Assembly (NCBI RefSeq): GCF_002847525.1
Contig: NZ_PKKM01000012.1
Coordinates: 18,518-82,517, forward strand
Source: Schaalia odontolytica
GTDB taxonomy: Bacteria; Actinomycetota; Actinomycetes; Actinomycetales; Actinomycetaceae
Length of the DNA stretch: 64,000 nt
Direction of reading: 5' to 3'
Shown here: one piece after another, positions 48,689 to 58,760 of the stretch
Layout of the letters: each line of letters begins with the position of its first letter
Numbering within the stretch: the stretch's first letter is position 1
Made by a program: the position numbers and the translations under genes
The notes under the pieces: model-generated
Told to the model about the DNA's origin: nothing
Seen by the model: only the letters and a program-made list of their open reading frames with translations
Databases searched by the model: none

Positions 48689-50151
48689 ACCCCCTGGAGG
48701 CCATCCCCACCCACCCCGGCGCGGTCGTCGTCGGCGGTGGCATCGCTGGCCTCGTGAGCGCGTGGGAACTGGCCCGCGCGGGCGTGCGTCCCCTCCTGAT
48801 TGAGGCGCGCGGCTACCTGGGCGGCCTCATCGCCCGGGGCACGGTCGGCGGGGCGAGCGTGGACCTGGGTGCGGAGACATACGTCGTGCGCGGCACCGAC
48901 ACCTCGTCGATCGTGGAGGCCCTGGGGCTGACCTCGGTCGAGCCCGCCGGATCGGGCGCCCGCCTCTACGCACCCTCCCTGCGCGGGGGCTGGGAGCTAC
49001 ACCCATTCCTGCGCGACTCGTTCCTGGGAATCCCGGCCCACCCGGACGCGCCCGACTGCGCTCACGTCCTCGGCGAGGCCGGGGTGCGCCGCGCCCTCGA
49101 GGATCGCTCGATGGGTGGCGGCGTCGGCATGGACGAGGCCGGGGAGACTCTGGCCGGTTTCGTGACCGCGCGCATGGGGGAGGCCGTGCTGGAGCGCTCG
49201 GTGCGGCCGATTATCGCGGGCATCTACACTGCCGATCCTTCCATGCTGGCGACCGACGCGGTCGCCCCCGGCCTGCGTGCTGAGACTGCCCGTCACGGAT
49301 CCTTGGCTGCTGCGGTCGCGGCGCGTCTGGCCGCCGCCGGATCGCGCCGCACGCCCGAAGCCTGTGTCGAGGGCGGCATGTTCGTCCTCGTCGACGCGCT
49401 GCGGGCTGCCATTGAAGAGGCCGGGGGGACCGTCCTGACCCGCACGGGCGCGTTCTCACTGAGGCGTGAGGCCTCGGGATGGACCCTCGAGTGCGGGCCG
49501 ACCAAGCCCGGGCCCACCCCCGGAGCTGAACCCGTGCCGAGCGGGCCGGGCGTGAGCGTCACGACGGAGCGCCTTGTCCTCGCCTGCAGTGCCAGCGCCG
49601 CCCTGCGCCTGCTGACCGAGGCGCGCATCCCCGGCCTCGTGCCAGACGTGAGCGTTCCCGAGGGAGCGCCCATCGCGCGCCTCACCCTGGCCGTGCGCGC
49701 CCCCGAGCTGGACGACGCGCCCGTCTCCCAGGGCCTCCTGGTCGCCCCCGCGCCCGCCGACGAGCGGCCCGTCGCGGCCAAGGCCCTGTCCCACCTCAAC
49801 GTTAAGTGGCCCTGGCTCGCCGACCGGCTTGCGCCCCACACGCACCTGCTGCGCCTGTCCTACGGGCGCCTCGGCGAGGCCGAACCCGCCGTCACCGTCG
49901 AGGGGGCCCTGCGCGACATCCGCACGCTCACCGGCGTCACCATCGCCGCCGAGGCCGTCACCGACCACCTGCTCGCCCGCTGGAACGGCACGCTCCCGCC
50001 CCTGCCGCCCGAGTATCGCGGCCGCGTGAGAGCGCTCGAGGACCAGGTGCGTCCCCTGGGGGGTGTGGCGCTCACGGGCGCCTGGGTCGCAGGAACCGGC
50101 ATCGCCTCCGTTGTCACACATGCCCGCGCGGGCGCGAAAGGACTGCTATGA
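48685..50151 (+). CDS. hemY: Protoporphyrinogen/coproporphyrinogen oxidase (HemY/CgoX)
   Basis: 488 aa flavoprotein. FAD-binding motif VVVGGGIAGLVSAWELARAG (about 14-33). Features RPIIAGIYTADPSMLATDAV and the end VALTGAWVAGTGIASVVTHAR are characteristic. In actinobacteria this enzyme normally oxidises coproporphyrinogen III (coproporphyrin-dependent pathway, established for the phylum), so cgoX is an alternative name. ATGA overlaps on both sides show tight coupling. Confidence 0.93.
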   Translation: MNPLEAIPTHPGAVVVGGGIAGLVSAWELARAGVRPLLIEARGYLGGLIARGTVGGASVDLGAETYVVRGTDTSSIVEALGLTSVEPAGSGARLYAPSLRGGWELHPFLRDSFLGIPAHPDAPDCAHVLGEAGVRRALEDRSMGGGVGMDEAGETLAGFVTARMGEAVLERSVRPIIAGIYTADPSMLATDAVAPGLRAETARHGSLAAAVAARLAAAGSRRTPEACVEGGMFVLVDALRAAIEEAGGTVLTRTGAFSLRREASGWTLECGPTKPGPTPGAEPVPSGPGVSVTTERLVLACSASAALRLLTEARIPGLVPDVSVPEGAPIARLTLAVRAPELDDAPVSQGLLVAPAPADERPVAAKALSHLNVKWPWLADRLAPHTHLLRLSYGRLGEAEPAVTVEGALRDIRTLTGVTIAAEAVTDHLLARWNGTLPPLPPEYRGRVRALEDQVRPLGGVALTGAWVAGTGIASVVTHARAGAKGLL

Positions 50152-51182
50152 CCACGCGGACATTCGTTCTGGGAACCAGGGGATCGCGCCTGGCGCTCGC
50201 CCAATCCACCACCGTCGCGCGGGCGATCGAAGAGGCCGGGGCTCGCCTCGGCGAGGACGTGCGTGTCGAGCTTGAGGTCGTGCGCACCCACGGTGACGTG
50301 TCCGCAGCACCACTGGCCGCGCTCGGCGGCGTCGGCGTGTTCGCCGCGCAGCTGCGGCTCGCCCTCCTCGGAGGAGAGTGCGACCTGGCCGTCCACTCCT
50401 TCAAGGACCTGCCCACCGCCCCCACGCCGGGCCTGCGCATCGCGGCCGTCCCGCAGCGCGAAGACCCCCGCGACGCCCTGTGCGCGGCCGACGGGGCGAC
50501 GCTGTCGTCGCTGCCCGCGGGCGCGCTCGTCGGCACGGGCTCGCCCAGGCGCGCCGCCCAGGTGCTCGCCGCGCGCCCCGACCTGCACGTCTGCGACCTG
50601 CGCGGCAACGTCCCCACGCGGCTCTCGCGCGTGCGCGGCATCGACCTGGGCACCGACGCGGGCACCGCGCCCTCCGCCCTCGGCACGGGTGAGCGCCTCG
50701 ACGCGGTTGTCCTCGCCCTCGCCGGGCTGCGCCGCATCGGCCTCGACGCCCACGCCACCGACGTACTCGACCCCACCATCATGATGCCCGCCCCCTCGCA
50801 GGGCGCCCTCGCCATCGAAACGCGCGATGAGTTGGACCCCCTCCTACGCGCCCTCCTGGGCACCCTCAACCATCGGCCGACCGCGCTCGCGGCCAGCGCC
50901 GAGCGCGCCGTCCTCTCCGCCCTGGGTGCGGGGTGTGCGGCGCCCGTGGGTGCGTTCGCCCGCGTGGACGAGGCCTCCTCGGCCCTCTTGCTCGACACGC
51001 GCGTGATGAGCGTCGACGGGCGCGAGCGGGTCGAGGCGAGTGGCGTGCTCGCGCTCACGGACTCGGTTGGTCGCGGCGAGGCCGCCCGCCTCGGCGAGGA
51101 CGTGGCGCGCCAGCTGCTCGATGGTGGCGCCGCCGAGGTCACCGACCTGGGCGCGACGAAAGCGCCGAGGCAATCCTCGTGA
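50148..51182 (+). CDS. hemC: Hydroxymethylbilane synthase (porphobilinogen deaminase)
   Basis: 344 aa; joins four porphobilinogens. Starts RTFVLGTRGSRLALAQS, has HSFKDLPTA, and the dipyrromethane cofactor cysteine in LGAGCAAPVGA (about residue 265). Start ATG 50148 chosen for the 4-nt overlap with hemY and the N-terminal family match; a longer frame to 49806 is spurious. Confidence 0.96.
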   Translation: MTTRTFVLGTRGSRLALAQSTTVARAIEEAGARLGEDVRVELEVVRTHGDVSAAPLAALGGVGVFAAQLRLALLGGECDLAVHSFKDLPTAPTPGLRIAAVPQREDPRDALCAADGATLSSLPAGALVGTGSPRRAAQVLAARPDLHVCDLRGNVPTRLSRVRGIDLGTDAGTAPSALGTGERLDAVVLALAGLRRIGLDAHATDVLDPTIMMPAPSQGALAIETRDELDPLLRALLGTLNHRPTALAASAERAVLSALGAGCAAPVGAFARVDEASSALLLDTRVMSVDGRERVEASGVLALTDSVGRGEAARLGEDVARQLLDGGAAEVTDLGATKAPRQSS

Positions 51183-51985
51183 ACGAGCCCCACGTGAGCG
51201 CACCCCTGAACGGGCGGCGGATCCTCCTGACCCGCGCCAAGCCCGATGACGCCATCGCACGCGCCCTGCGGACGGCCGGGGCTCAGGTGGATGCTCTCGC
51301 CCTCACCGTCTCGACGCCGCTGGATTCCGCGCAGCTCGACGCGGCGCGCGGCCGGCTCGCTGACGGCGGATACGCTTGGGTCGTGTTCTCATCCTGGAGG
51401 TCCGCGCGGGCGGTTGCGGACACCCTGCCACGAGCGCGCTCGCGCGGCACGCGCATCGCCGCTGTCGGTGAGACCACGGCCCGATGGATCAGCGACCACG
51501 CGGGGGTCAGCGCCGACCTGACCGGGGCCGGATCCGCCGTCGCGCTGCTCGAGTGCTTCCCTGCCGCGGCCTCCGGTGCGCGCCCGGTCCTCATCCCCCG
51601 CTCGGCGGCAGCGCCCGACACGCTGCCGGACGGGCTGCGCGCCCTCGGCTGGAGCGTCGAGGCCATCGATGCCTACACGACCACCCCCGCGGACGTCGGC
51701 GATATTGACGCGGATATCGCGGGGAATTTCCGCGCGGGGTGCTACGACGCGGTGGTCCTCACCGCCTCCTCCCAGGCGCGCGCCCTCCCTCCGCTCCTCG
51801 GGCCGCCGCCCCCCTCAACTCGGGTCGTGACCATCGGCGCACCCACCGCAGCCACCGCCAGGGGGCAGGGGATCGCGGTCGCGGCCCAGGCCTCGTCCCC
51901 CACGCCCGATGCCATCGTCCGCGCCCTCATTGACGCCCTCGACCGCCCCGCCCAAGCTGACGCACCTGAAGAAAGAGACTCATGA
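51179..51985 (+). CDS. hemD: Uroporphyrinogen-III synthase
   Basis: 268 aa, start GTG 51179 overlapping the hemC stop. Sequence is weakly conserved, as usual for Hem[29 protein letters not shown] at the start, [27 protein letters not shown] segment, and [17 protein letters not shown] near residue 200. Closes the ring with inversion of ring D. Identity rests partly on the position between hemC and hemB. Confidence 0.88.
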   Translation: MNEPHVSAPLNGRRILLTRAKPDDAIARALRTAGAQVDALALTVSTPLDSAQLDAARGRLADGGYAWVVFSSWRSARAVADTLPRARSRGTRIAAVGETTARWISDHAGVSADLTGAGSAVALLECFPAAASGARPVLIPRSAAAPDTLPDGLRALGWSVEAIDAYTTTPADVGDIDADIAGNFRAGCYDAVVLTASSQARALPPLLGPPPPSTRVVTIGAPTAATARGQGIAVAAQASSPTPDAIVRALIDALDRPAQADAPEERDS

Positions 51986-53013
51986 CCACCGTCCCCGAAT
52001 CCGTTACCTCCTACCTCGCCGAGGCCGGGGTGGACAGCGCCCCGATCCCGACGATTCGCCCGCGCCGCCTGCGCTCGACGCCCGCGATGCGCGCGCTCGT
52101 GCGCGAAACCCACGTCGACCCCGCCAAACTCATCTGGCCCGTCTTCGTGCGCGACGACATCGACGAACCCCGCGAAATCGCGGCAATGCCGGGCCAGTAC
52201 CAGCACACGATCGACTCGCTGCGCCGAGCCGCAGCCGAGGCCGCCGAAGCGGGCGTGGGTGCCATCGACCTGTTCGGCGTGCCCGCCCGCCGCGACGTGA
52301 TCGGCTCCCAGGCGTGGGCGGAGGACGGGATCCTCAACCGTGGCCTCGCCGCCGTGCGTGCCGAGGTTGGGGACGCCCTCGTCGTGTGCGCGGACACCTG
52401 CCTGGACGAGTTCACCGACCACGGGCACTGCGGCCTCCTCGATTCCGAAGGTGGTGTCGACAACGACGCGACCCTGCCGCTCTACCAGGCGATGGCGATT
52501 TCCCAGGCGCGCGCGGGCGCGCACATGGTGTCGCCCTCGGGCATGATGGATGGCCAGGTCGCCGCGATCCGCGTGGCCCTCGACCAGGCGGGATATGCGG
52601 ACGTCGCTATCCTCGCCTACTCCGCGAAGTACGCGTCCGCCTACTTCGGGCCCTTCCGCGAGGCCGTCGGTTCCACGCTCAAGGGCGACCGTCGCACCTA
52701 CCAGCAGGACCCCGCGAACCGACGCGAAGGCCTTTTCGAGGCGCTGCTCGACGCGGCCGAGGGCGCCGACATGCTCATGGTTAAGCCCGCCGGCCCCTAC
52801 CTCGATGTGCTGGCCGACGTGGCCGCCGCCTCCGATATTCCCGTCGCCGCCTACCAGGTGTCCGGTGAGTACGCGATGGTCGAGGCCGCTGCTGCCAACG
52901 GGTGGATCGACCGCACCCGCGTCATCGACGAATCCCTCACCGGTATCTTCCGTGCGGGAGCCGACTCCGTCCTCACCTACTGGGCCCTCGAAGTCGCCCG
53001 CCGGGCCCGCTGA
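51982..53013 (+). CDS. hemB: Delta-aminolevulinic acid dehydratase (porphobilinogen synthase)
   Basis: 343 aa. Condenses two aminolevulinates. Active-site lysines lie in [17 protein letters not shown] (about 215) and [13 protein letters not shown] (about 265). The metal loop reads [15 protein letters not shown]: two of the three cysteines of zinc-type enzymes remain and the middle one is aspartate. ATGA overlap with hemD. Confidence 0.97.
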   Translation: MTTVPESVTSYLAEAGVDSAPIPTIRPRRLRSTPAMRALVRETHVDPAKLIWPVFVRDDIDEPREIAAMPGQYQHTIDSLRRAAAEAAEAGVGAIDLFGVPARRDVIGSQAWAEDGILNRGLAAVRAEVGDALVVCADTCLDEFTDHGHCGLLDSEGGVDNDATLPLYQAMAISQARAGAHMVSPSGMMDGQVAAIRVALDQAGYADVAILAYSAKYASAYFGPFREAVGSTLKGDRRTYQQDPANRREGLFEALLDAAEGADMLMVKPAGPYLDVLADVAAASDIPVAAYQVSGEYAMVEAAAANGWIDRTRVIDESLTGIFRAGADSVLTYWALEVARRAR

Positions 53014-53061
53014 GCGCGCATCCTCGTGCCGCTATCCCTCTTACCCCTGATGAAGGTAGCT

Positions 53062-54447
53062 ATGACCACTAACGAAACCGCATTCTCCCAAGCAAAAGCC
53101 GTCATCCCCGGCGGCGTCGACTCGCCCGTGCGCGCCTTCGGCGGCGTCGGCGGCACCCCGCGCTTCATCGCGAGCGCGAGCGGCGCGCGCGTCACCGACG
53201 TCGAGGGACGCTCCTACGTGGACCTGGTCGGGTCGTGGGGCCCGGCGCTGCTCGGCCACGCACACCCTGAGGTGGTGGCAGCCGTCCAGGAGGCGGCCTC
53301 GCGCGGCCTGTCCTTTGGCGCTCCCACCGAAACTGAGACTCTGCTGGCCAGCGCCGTGCGCGAGCGCGTGCCCTTTGCGCAGCGCGTCCGCTTCGTGTCG
53401 ACGGGCACCGAGGCGACGATGACGGCGATCCGCCTGGCGCGCGGCGCCACCGGGCGTGACCTCATCGTGAAATTCGCTGGCAATTACCACGGCCATTCCG
53501 ACGGCCTGCTCGCAGCCGCCGGTTCGGGTGTCGCCACGGGCGGCCTGCCCGGGTCGGCCGGCGTCCCCGAGGCCATTACCGCCCAGACGATCGTCCTGCC
53601 CTACAACGACGTCGACGCCCTGCGCGCGTGCTTCGAGCAGGCGGGCAGTGCCATCGCCGCCGTCATCTTCGAGGGCGCCCCCGCCAACATGGGCACGGTC
53701 CCGCCCCACCCCGGGTGGAACCGCGAGATCCGCCGCCTGTGCACCGCGCACGGCGCGCTCATGATCCTCGACGAGGTCCTCACCGGCTTCCGTGTCGACC
53801 CCGCCGGCTGGTGGGGCCTCGAGGCCGTGGCCGGGTGGGTCGACGGCGCGCCCTCGGGCCGCTACGGCGCCGGCTTCGTTGACGCGTCCTGCGTGGAGGG
53901 CGCCGACTGGGTGCCCGACCTGGTGACCTTCGGCAAGGTCGTGGGCGGCGGCATGCCCCTGGCGGCCGTCGCCGGGCGCGCGGACGTCATGGACCTGCTG
54001 GCTCCCCTGGGCCCCGTCTACCAGGCGGGCACGCTCTCGGGCAACCCACTGGCGACGGTCGCCGGCCTGCGCACCCTCGAACTCGCTGATCAGGGCGTGT
54101 ACGACCGCGTGAACGCCTCCGCGCAGGAGATCAGCACGATCGTGTCGGACGCGCTCAGCGCTGCCGGCGTCGCGCACCGCGTCCAGCGCACGGGATCCCT
54201 CTTCTCCGTCATGTTCGGCGAGGCCGCGGCCACCTCGGGCGTGTACGACTACGACCAGGCGCGCGCCCAGGAGGCGTGGCGCTACGCCCCCTTCTTCCAC
54301 TCGTTCCTCTCCTCGGGCGTGGCCCTGCCGCCCTCGGTGTACGAGGTGTGGTTCGTGTCCGGCGCTCACGGCGAGGCGGAGCTGGAAGCCATCGCCGCCG
54401 CGGCTCCGGCGGCCGCGCGGGCTGCCGCTGCGGCTCAGCCCGAGTAA
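53062..54447 (+). CDS. hemL: Glutamate-1-semialdehyde 2,1-aminomutase
   Basis: 461 aa PLP enzyme that makes aminolevulinate from the HemA product. Start ATG 53062 (AAGG at 53053-53056) gives [26 protein letters not shown]; the longer frame from 53026 adds 12 unlikely residues. The PLP lysine is in [35 protein letters not shown] and [10 protein letters not shown] are present. The last 20 residues are an alanine-rich tail. Last gene of the hem operon. Confidence 0.97.
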   Translation: MTTNETAFSQAKAVIPGGVDSPVRAFGGVGGTPRFIASASGARVTDVEGRSYVDLVGSWGPALLGHAHPEVVAAVQEAASRGLSFGAPTETETLLASAVRERVPFAQRVRFVSTGTEATMTAIRLARGATGRDLIVKFAGNYHGHSDGLLAAAGSGVATGGLPGSAGVPEAITAQTIVLPYNDVDALRACFEQAGSAIAAVIFEGAPANMGTVPPHPGWNREIRRLCTAHGALMILDEVLTGFRVDPAGWWGLEAVAGWVDGAPSGRYGAGFVDASCVEGADWVPDLVTFGKVVGGGMPLAAVAGRADVMDLLAPLGPVYQAGTLSGNPLATVAGLRTLELADQGVYDRVNASAQEISTIVSDALSAAGVAHRVQRTGSLFSVMFGEAAATSGVYDYDQARAQEAWRYAPFFHSFLSSGVALPPSVYEVWFVSGAHGEAELEAIAAAAPAAARAAAAAQPE

Positions 54448-54482
54448 TCGACTGCCTCGCGGCGCCTGTGCCGTGACCGGTT

Positions 54483-54515
54483 GAGGGGTGGGGATCTGCT
54501 GGGTCCCCACCCCTC
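54483..54515 (+). terminator. hem operon terminator
   Basis: GAGGGGTGGGGA (54483-54494) pairs perfectly with TCCCCACCCCTC (54504-54515), loop of 9, followed by GTTCG. It lies 36 bp after hemL. Confidence 0.78.
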
Positions 54516-54619
54516 GTTCGTGGAGTGTGTGATAGCCGGGGGTGCGGTTCCTTGAACGCGGAGCGACGGTGCTCGTGACGCGTATCGAAGACGAGGTGGG
54601 GGCTGAGGTGGGTGCGGGC

Positions 54620-54687
54620 AAAGAAAAAGCGCGACACCTTCGTGGTGTCACGCTGGCGGGGGAGGGGCGCGTGTCGTTCACGCGCCC
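54620..54687 (-). terminator. Tandem terminators of the small membrane protein gene
   Basis: Read on the minus strand there are two hairpins: 54663-54687 (GGGGCGCGTG, TCGTT loop on plus) and 54628-54654 (AGCG-GACACC / GGTGTC-CGCT). The second is followed by TTTTTCTTT, a strong intrinsic terminator. Confidence 0.82.
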
Positions 54688-54696
54688 CGCATAGGC

Positions 54697-54915
54697 TCAG
54701 GCGCGCGTGCGAGCGATCGAGAGGATCGCGGGGGAGACGATCAGGGCGGTCAGAGCGATGACGACCGCGAAGACGACCGAGGCGACGGAAGCGACCTGCA
54801 GGGCGGCGAAAACGCCGAGGGCCGCGAGGGCGACGATGAGGGCCACGAGCACGGAAGCCGAGGCGGTGGCCTGGGACATGGTGGGGGCGGTTTCAGCCTT
54901 GACGATCTGGTTCAT
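54697..54915 (-). CDS. Small two-helix membrane protein, function unknown
   Basis: 72 aa. Start ATG 54915 has AAGGAGAA at good spacing (about 54921-54928); the longer frame to 55176 crosses a hairpin and is rejected. Two hydrophobic segments rich in A/V/L (about residues 18-40 and 42-66), short hydrophilic ends. No family recognised. Its own terminators and a candidate attenuator in its leader suggest a discrete, regulated gene. Confidence 0.7.
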   Translation of the reverse strand: MNQIVKAETAPTMSQATASASVLVALIVALAALGVFAALQVASVASVVFAVVIALTALIVSPAILSIARTRA

Positions 54916-55021
54916 GGGGTTCTCCTTATGAGTGTCTTCGCGCGGAAGCACGAAGCGCGCCCCGCACGCCAGCGTGTTTGTGAACCTGTTGGTCCGTGCC
55001 GCCCGGGTGGGCGACGGCATC

Positions 55022-55052
55022 AAAAAAGGGGGCTGACTCGTGGTCGCCCCCC
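55022..55052 (-). promoter_or_regulatory. Candidate transcription attenuator in the leader of the small membrane protein gene
   Basis: On the minus strand the stem GGGGGC/GCCCCC with GAC/GTC (55028-55051, loop 55038-55042) is followed directly by TTTTTT (55027-55022), an intrinsic terminator 107 nt upstream of the gene at 54915. A TAGAAT that could be a -10 box lies at 55068-55073, so transcripts would start just before it. The rest of 54916-55213 shows no gene. Confidence 0.5.
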
Positions 55053-55213
55053 CTTGGTGCAGCTCCAATTCTACGCGGATTCCACCGCTCGGTCTATACC
55101 GCGCAAGCGCTTGTAAGGCATGGCACAAGCATTGTAAAAGCCTGTTAAAGAGCTGTTTTGCCATGGAAAAAGACATGCGTGAAGATTAGTGGAGAACATG
55201 CCAGTTCGTGCAA

Positions 55214-55246
55214 GTGTGCCCGAGTGGGAACTCCACCCGGGCACAC
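55214..55246 (-). terminator. Cold-shock gene terminator
   Basis: GTGTGCCCG-a-GTGG (55214-55227) pairs with CCAC-c-CGGGCACAC (55233-55246), 5 bp past the csp stop on the minus strand. Confidence 0.72.
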
Positions 55247-55250
55247 AGCG

Positions 55251-55460
55251 TCACTCGGCTCGTGCCACATTCATGGCTTGGAGGCCCTTTGGTCCTTCAA
55301 TCGCCTCATATTCGACCTTCTCGCCCTCTAGAAGAGTGCGGCGCCCAGATTGGCCGACGATGTTTGAATAGTGCACGAAGACGTCGCCGGATTCGTCATC
55401 AGGAGTAATGAATCCGAAGCCTTTGGCGTCGTTGAACCATTTGATGGTCCCGGTAGCCAT
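55251..55460 (-). CDS. cspA: Cold-shock domain protein (CspA family)
   Basis: 69 aa. Start ATG 55460 (GGAGGG upstream) gives [21 protein letters not shown], with RNP1 KGFGFI and RNP2 VFVHY. RNA chaperone / single-strand nucleic acid binder. The long N-terminal extension to 55673 of the open frame is not supported. The 200-bp GC-rich stretch upstream likely holds a 5' UTR. Confidence 0.95.
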   Translation of the reverse strand: MATGTIKWFNDAKGFGFITPDDESGDVFVHYSNIVGQSGRRTLLEGEKVEYEAIEGPKGLQAMNVARAE

Positions 55461-55659
55461 GGGCCCTCCTTCGTGTTCGCCCCAACGCTGGGGCACCGTT
55501 CGGCTCCGCCTGTGGAGCCGACATGGTCCCGACGGCCCGGCCCGGCATCGTTGTCCCCCGGACTGGGCGTGCGGAATCACACTTATACGGTACCGCACTC
55601 GCGGCGAAAATGTGGCTGACCTGCGTAATCGTGACGAAGAAGTTTTTGGCGTGATGGCG

Positions 55660-56460
55660 CTACTTGTCCCCACTTAGACGAACCGGAACGATCGCCTGCA
55701 CATCCTCTCCCTCGAAGGCCACGCTCCCGATTGCCACGTCCACCCCGAAGACGCTCGCGAGGGTGTCCGCGTTCATGACGGAGGACGCCGGGCCGACCAC
55801 GGCCTCGTGCGTGGAGGAGAAGAGCGCGACCTGGTCCGCGACGCGCAGGGCGTGCGCCGGATAGTGCGTGTTCATGATGACGGCGAGGCCTCGATCCCTC
55901 ACAAGGCGCTCGAGGAGCCCCAGGACGATCAGCTGGTTGCGGAAGTCGAGGCCGGTCTCCGGCTCGTCGAGCACGAGGACTCGAGGGTCGGCGACGAGGG
56001 CGCGGGCGATGAGGATCATCTGGAACTGGCCGCCCGACATGGTCGCGCAGGGCATCTCAGCCAGGTGGGAGGCGCCCACCTCGTCGAGAACGTCGCGGGC
56101 CATGCGCTCCTCGCGCGCACCTGGTTGGGCGAGGGTGCGCATGTGCGGGGCGCGCCCGACCATGACCATCTCGAGGCCGGTGAGCGCCACGTTGGATGCG
56201 TTGCGGGCCTGCGGCACGTAGGACAGGACGCGGCCCAGCGCCCGGGTCGACATCGACGAAATGGGGGTGCCGTCGATGAGCGTGCGCCCGCTGTCCCACT
56301 TCTGCAGGCCGATCATGGTGCGCAGCAGCGTCGTCTTGCCGGCGCCGTTGGGACCCAGGATCGCCAGGAGCGAGCGCTCGGGTACCTCGAAGGACACGTT
56401 CGTCAGGATTGGGGAGGGGGCTCCCGGGTATGTGAAGGTCGCGTTTTCGACGCTGATCAT
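55660..56460 (-). CDS. ABC transporter ATP-binding protein (iron/siderophore type)
   Basis: 266 aa. Walker [12 protein letters not shown] (about 36-46), signature [17 protein letters not shown] (about 132-148) and Walker [13 protein letters not shown]. FecE/FhuC class by similarity and by neighbours. Start ATG 56460 overlaps the permease stop (ATGA). Energises import with the permease and binding protein downstream in the coordinate sense, upstream in transcription. Confidence 0.92.
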   Translation of the reverse strand: MISVENATFTYPGAPSPILTNVSFEVPERSLLAILGPNGAGKTTLLRTMIGLQKWDSGRTLIDGTPISSMSTRALGRVLSYVPQARNASNVALTGLEMVMVGRAPHMRTLAQPGAREERMARDVLDEVGASHLAEMPCATMSGGQFQMILIARALVADPRVLVLDEPETGLDFRNQLIVLGLLERLVRDRGLAVIMNTHYPAHALRVADQVALFSSTHEAVVGPASSVMNADTLASVFGVDVAIGSVAFEGEDVQAIVPVRLSGDK

Positions 56461-57485
56461 CGCGCTCCTCCCGTCCGGCGTAGCAGCACGATAAAGAAGG
56501 GGGCGCCGATGATGGCCGTCAGGATCGAAATGGGAATTTCCGAGGCCGACAGGGAGCGCGCGAGCGTGTCGATGACGATCATGAGCGCCGACCCGAGCAG
56601 CAGCGACACGGGGATAACCGCGCGGTTGTTCTGTCCGCACAGCATGCGCGCGCAGTGCGGCACGAGCAGGCCGACCCAGCCGACCTGGCCGCACATCGAA
56701 ATGACCGAGGCCGTGATGACCGTCGAGGCGACGATGAGGATCGCGCGCATGAGGGAGACGTTGACACCGGCTGAGCGGGCCTCGTCCTCCGAGAGGGAGA
56801 GGATGTTGAGCTGCCAGCGCAGCGCCACGATGACGACGACGCCCGCGATGATGAAGGGGGCTCCCAGCGCGATCTGGTGGTAGGTGACCGCGGCGAGTGA
56901 GCCCATGAGCCAGTAGGTGATCTCCGGGAGCTGGCTCGTCGGATCGGCCGTCAGTTTGAGGAGCGAGAGGACCGCGTTCGCCAGGGCGGAGACGATGACG
57001 CCGCCGAGCACGAGCGTGATGACATTGAAAGAACCCGTGCGCGTGCGTGAAATCGCCGTCGTGAAAGCCATCGTCGCCAGGCCCGCGACGAGCGCCGCGG
57101 CCTGCACGCCGATCAGGTTCCAGTCCAGCAACAGGGCGATGACCGCGCCGACGCACGTGCCCGCCGCGACGCCCAGGGTGTCCGGCGTGGCCAGGGGATT
57201 GGAGAAGAGCGACTGGAACGAGGCGCCGGCAACCGACAGGCCCCCGCCGATCAGGATGGCCACGATGATGCGGGGCGCACGCAGGTCAAAAACGACGGAG
57301 TTGACGCGTGGGGGCACCGCCGGGCCACCCCAGAACCGCGCGCGCAGCGCCGCGACCACGTCCTCCAGGGATACGGAGAAACGGCCGATGAGCATGGCTG
57401 CTACCGCGCACACGACGATGAGAGCGACCAGCGTGGGGATCACCCACACGCGCAGTCGCCCGTTCCTGGTCAGCACAGACTTCAT
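56457..57485 (-). CDS. FecCD-family ABC transporter permease
   Basis: 342 aa, about nine to ten TM helices. Start ATG 57485 has GAGGAC upstream. Typical FecCD segments: LRAPRIIVAILIGGGLSVAGASFQSLFSNPLATPDTLGV (about 80-118), TGSFNVITLVLGGVIVSAL, GQVGWVGLLVPHCARML and SEIPISILTAIIGAPFFIVLLRR at the end. Forms the membrane channel for iron-complex import. Confidence 0.95.
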   Translation of the reverse strand: MKSVLTRNGRLRVWVIPTLVALIVVCAVAAMLIGRFSVSLEDVVAALRARFWGGPAVPPRVNSVVFDLRAPRIIVAILIGGGLSVAGASFQSLFSNPLATPDTLGVAAGTCVGAVIALLLDWNLIGVQAAALVAGLATMAFTTAISRTRTGSFNVITLVLGGVIVSALANAVLSLLKLTADPTSQLPEITYWLMGSLAAVTYHQIALGAPFIIAGVVVIVALRWQLNILSLSEDEARSAGVNVSLMRAILIVASTVITASVISMCGQVGWVGLLVPHCARMLCGQNNRAVIPVSLLLGSALMIVIDTLARSLSASEIPISILTAIIGAPFFIVLLRRTGGAR

Positions 57486-57529
57486 GATGTCCTCTCCCCG
57501 ACGCGTAGCCGGACGTATGGCGCACAAGG

Positions 57530-57568
57530 GACCCCGGCCTCGTCGATAGGGGAGACGAGACCGGGGTC
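57530..57568 (-). terminator. Hairpin between the binding-protein and permease genes
   Basis: GACCCCGGCCTCGTC (57530-57544) and GACGAGACCGGGGTC (57554-57568) pair with one mismatch. Located right after the binding-protein stop, it probably reduces transcription into the permease and stabilises the upstream mRNA, giving excess binding protein. Its left arm contains the 12-mer. Confidence 0.65.
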
Positions 57569-57573
57569 AGGTA

Positions 57574-58713
57574 TCAGGACGCGGAGTCCGGGTTGATGAT
57601 GGTGCGGGCCTGCTCGTCCGTGAGCGTGAAGTTGTACATCTTCTGGTAGTAGTCCTTCGTCATCGACACGAGGTCAACGTCGGAGAACTGCTCCGGGTAC
57701 AGGGAGGCGCCGATCCAGTTCGCCACGATCGGGGAATCCGGGTTGGGGGTGAACCAGTTCCACATGCCCAGGCCGGTGGAGTAGACGCGGCCGGACTTCA
57801 CGGAGCTGAGGGTGGACAGGTCCACGCCCTCGACCGAGTTCGTCAGGACGGTGTTCGCCGTCATGTTCGACATGCCCTTGCCGGTGACGAGGAGGACCTG
57901 GGGGTCCCACGTGAGGACCTGCTCGAAGGTGACGGGCGTGTGCGAGGTGTCGGTATCGCGCGTGACGTTCGTGTAGTTCAGCGAGTCGGCCCATTCGTTG
58001 GTGAACCAGCCGTCCTTGCCGCCCGCAACCGCGAGCTGGCCGTCGGCCGCGCCCATGAGCACCATCGTCGAGACCTTCTGGTCCTCGGGAACCTTCGCGG
58101 TGCGCGCGCGGGCGTCAGCGACGAGGTCCTTGCCGAGCGCGATCTTGTCGGCCATGTGGCCGTCCTCGTTGAAGACGTCCTCAAGGAGCTCCATCCACTC
58201 CGCGTAGGTCTCCGAGGGATTGCCCAGCGTCGTGAAGCCGACGGCCGGGATGCCGGCCTTGCGGAACATTTCGCCGTGTTCCTTGTTGAAGGCGTTGTAG
58301 AAGACGACGTCGACGTTCAGGTTGAGCAGGGCCTCGGCGTTGAGTTCGCCCTTGTCGTAGTAGCTGGTGTCCACCTGCATCATTTCGGGCGCCATCTCGG
58401 CAGCGATCGTCTGGCTCATGGCCTTGACGCGTGCGGCGCTCATGCCCACCAGGTAGGGGGCCTTGCCGTCGAAGTAGGCCAGGTAGGTGGATTCGATCGG
58501 GATCTGGTCGATGGCGACGCGGGTGATCTTTTCGGGCAGGACGACCTCGTTGCCCGCGTGGTCGGTGATCGTGCGCGTCGACGAAGCCGTGGTTTCCTGG
58601 GTGGTCTGTTCCGACTGGGCGGCGTTTCCTCCGGCGCTGCCGCCCGAGCAGGCGGTGAGGGCTATGGTGGCGGTGGCCAGGATTGCGGTCAGGGTGGCGA
58701 GGCGGGTTTTCAT
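57574..58713 (-). CDS. Iron-type ABC transporter substrate-binding lipoprotein
   Basis: 379 aa. Start ATG 58713 gives a lipoprotein signal with lipobox LTACSGG (cysteine near residue 21), then a Ser/Thr/Gln linker. The periplasmic-binding fold of the FepB/BtuF class begins RTITDHAGNEVVLPEKITRVA and has LNLNVDVVFYN and WDPQVLLVTGKG. Likely ligand an iron chelate or heme; not decidable from sequence. First gene of the binding protein-permease-ATPase unit. Confidence 0.9.
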   Translation of the reverse strand: MKTRLATLTAILATATIALTACSGGSAGGNAAQSEQTTQETTASSTRTITDHAGNEVVLPEKITRVAIDQIPIESTYLAYFDGKAPYLVGMSAARVKAMSQTIAAEMAPEMMQVDTSYYDKGELNAEALLNLNVDVVFYNAFNKEHGEMFRKAGIPAVGFTTLGNPSETYAEWMELLEDVFNEDGHMADKIALGKDLVADARARTAKVPEDQKVSTMVLMGAADGQLAVAGGKDGWFTNEWADSLNYTNVTRDTDTSHTPVTFEQVLTWDPQVLLVTGKGMSNMTANTVLTNSVEGVDLSTLSSVKSGRVYSTGLGMWNWFTPNPDSPIVANWIGASLYPEQFSDVDLVSMTKDYYQKMYNFTLTDEQARTIINPDSAS

Positions 58714-58760
58714 TGGGTCCTCTCGTGTTTTTGGGATTACGAGGGAGATGCTACACAAAA

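Noticed and set aside
54916-55176. Longer form of the small membrane protein
   Set aside because: Would translate through an intrinsic-terminator hairpin; the internal ATG has a strong ribosome binding site.
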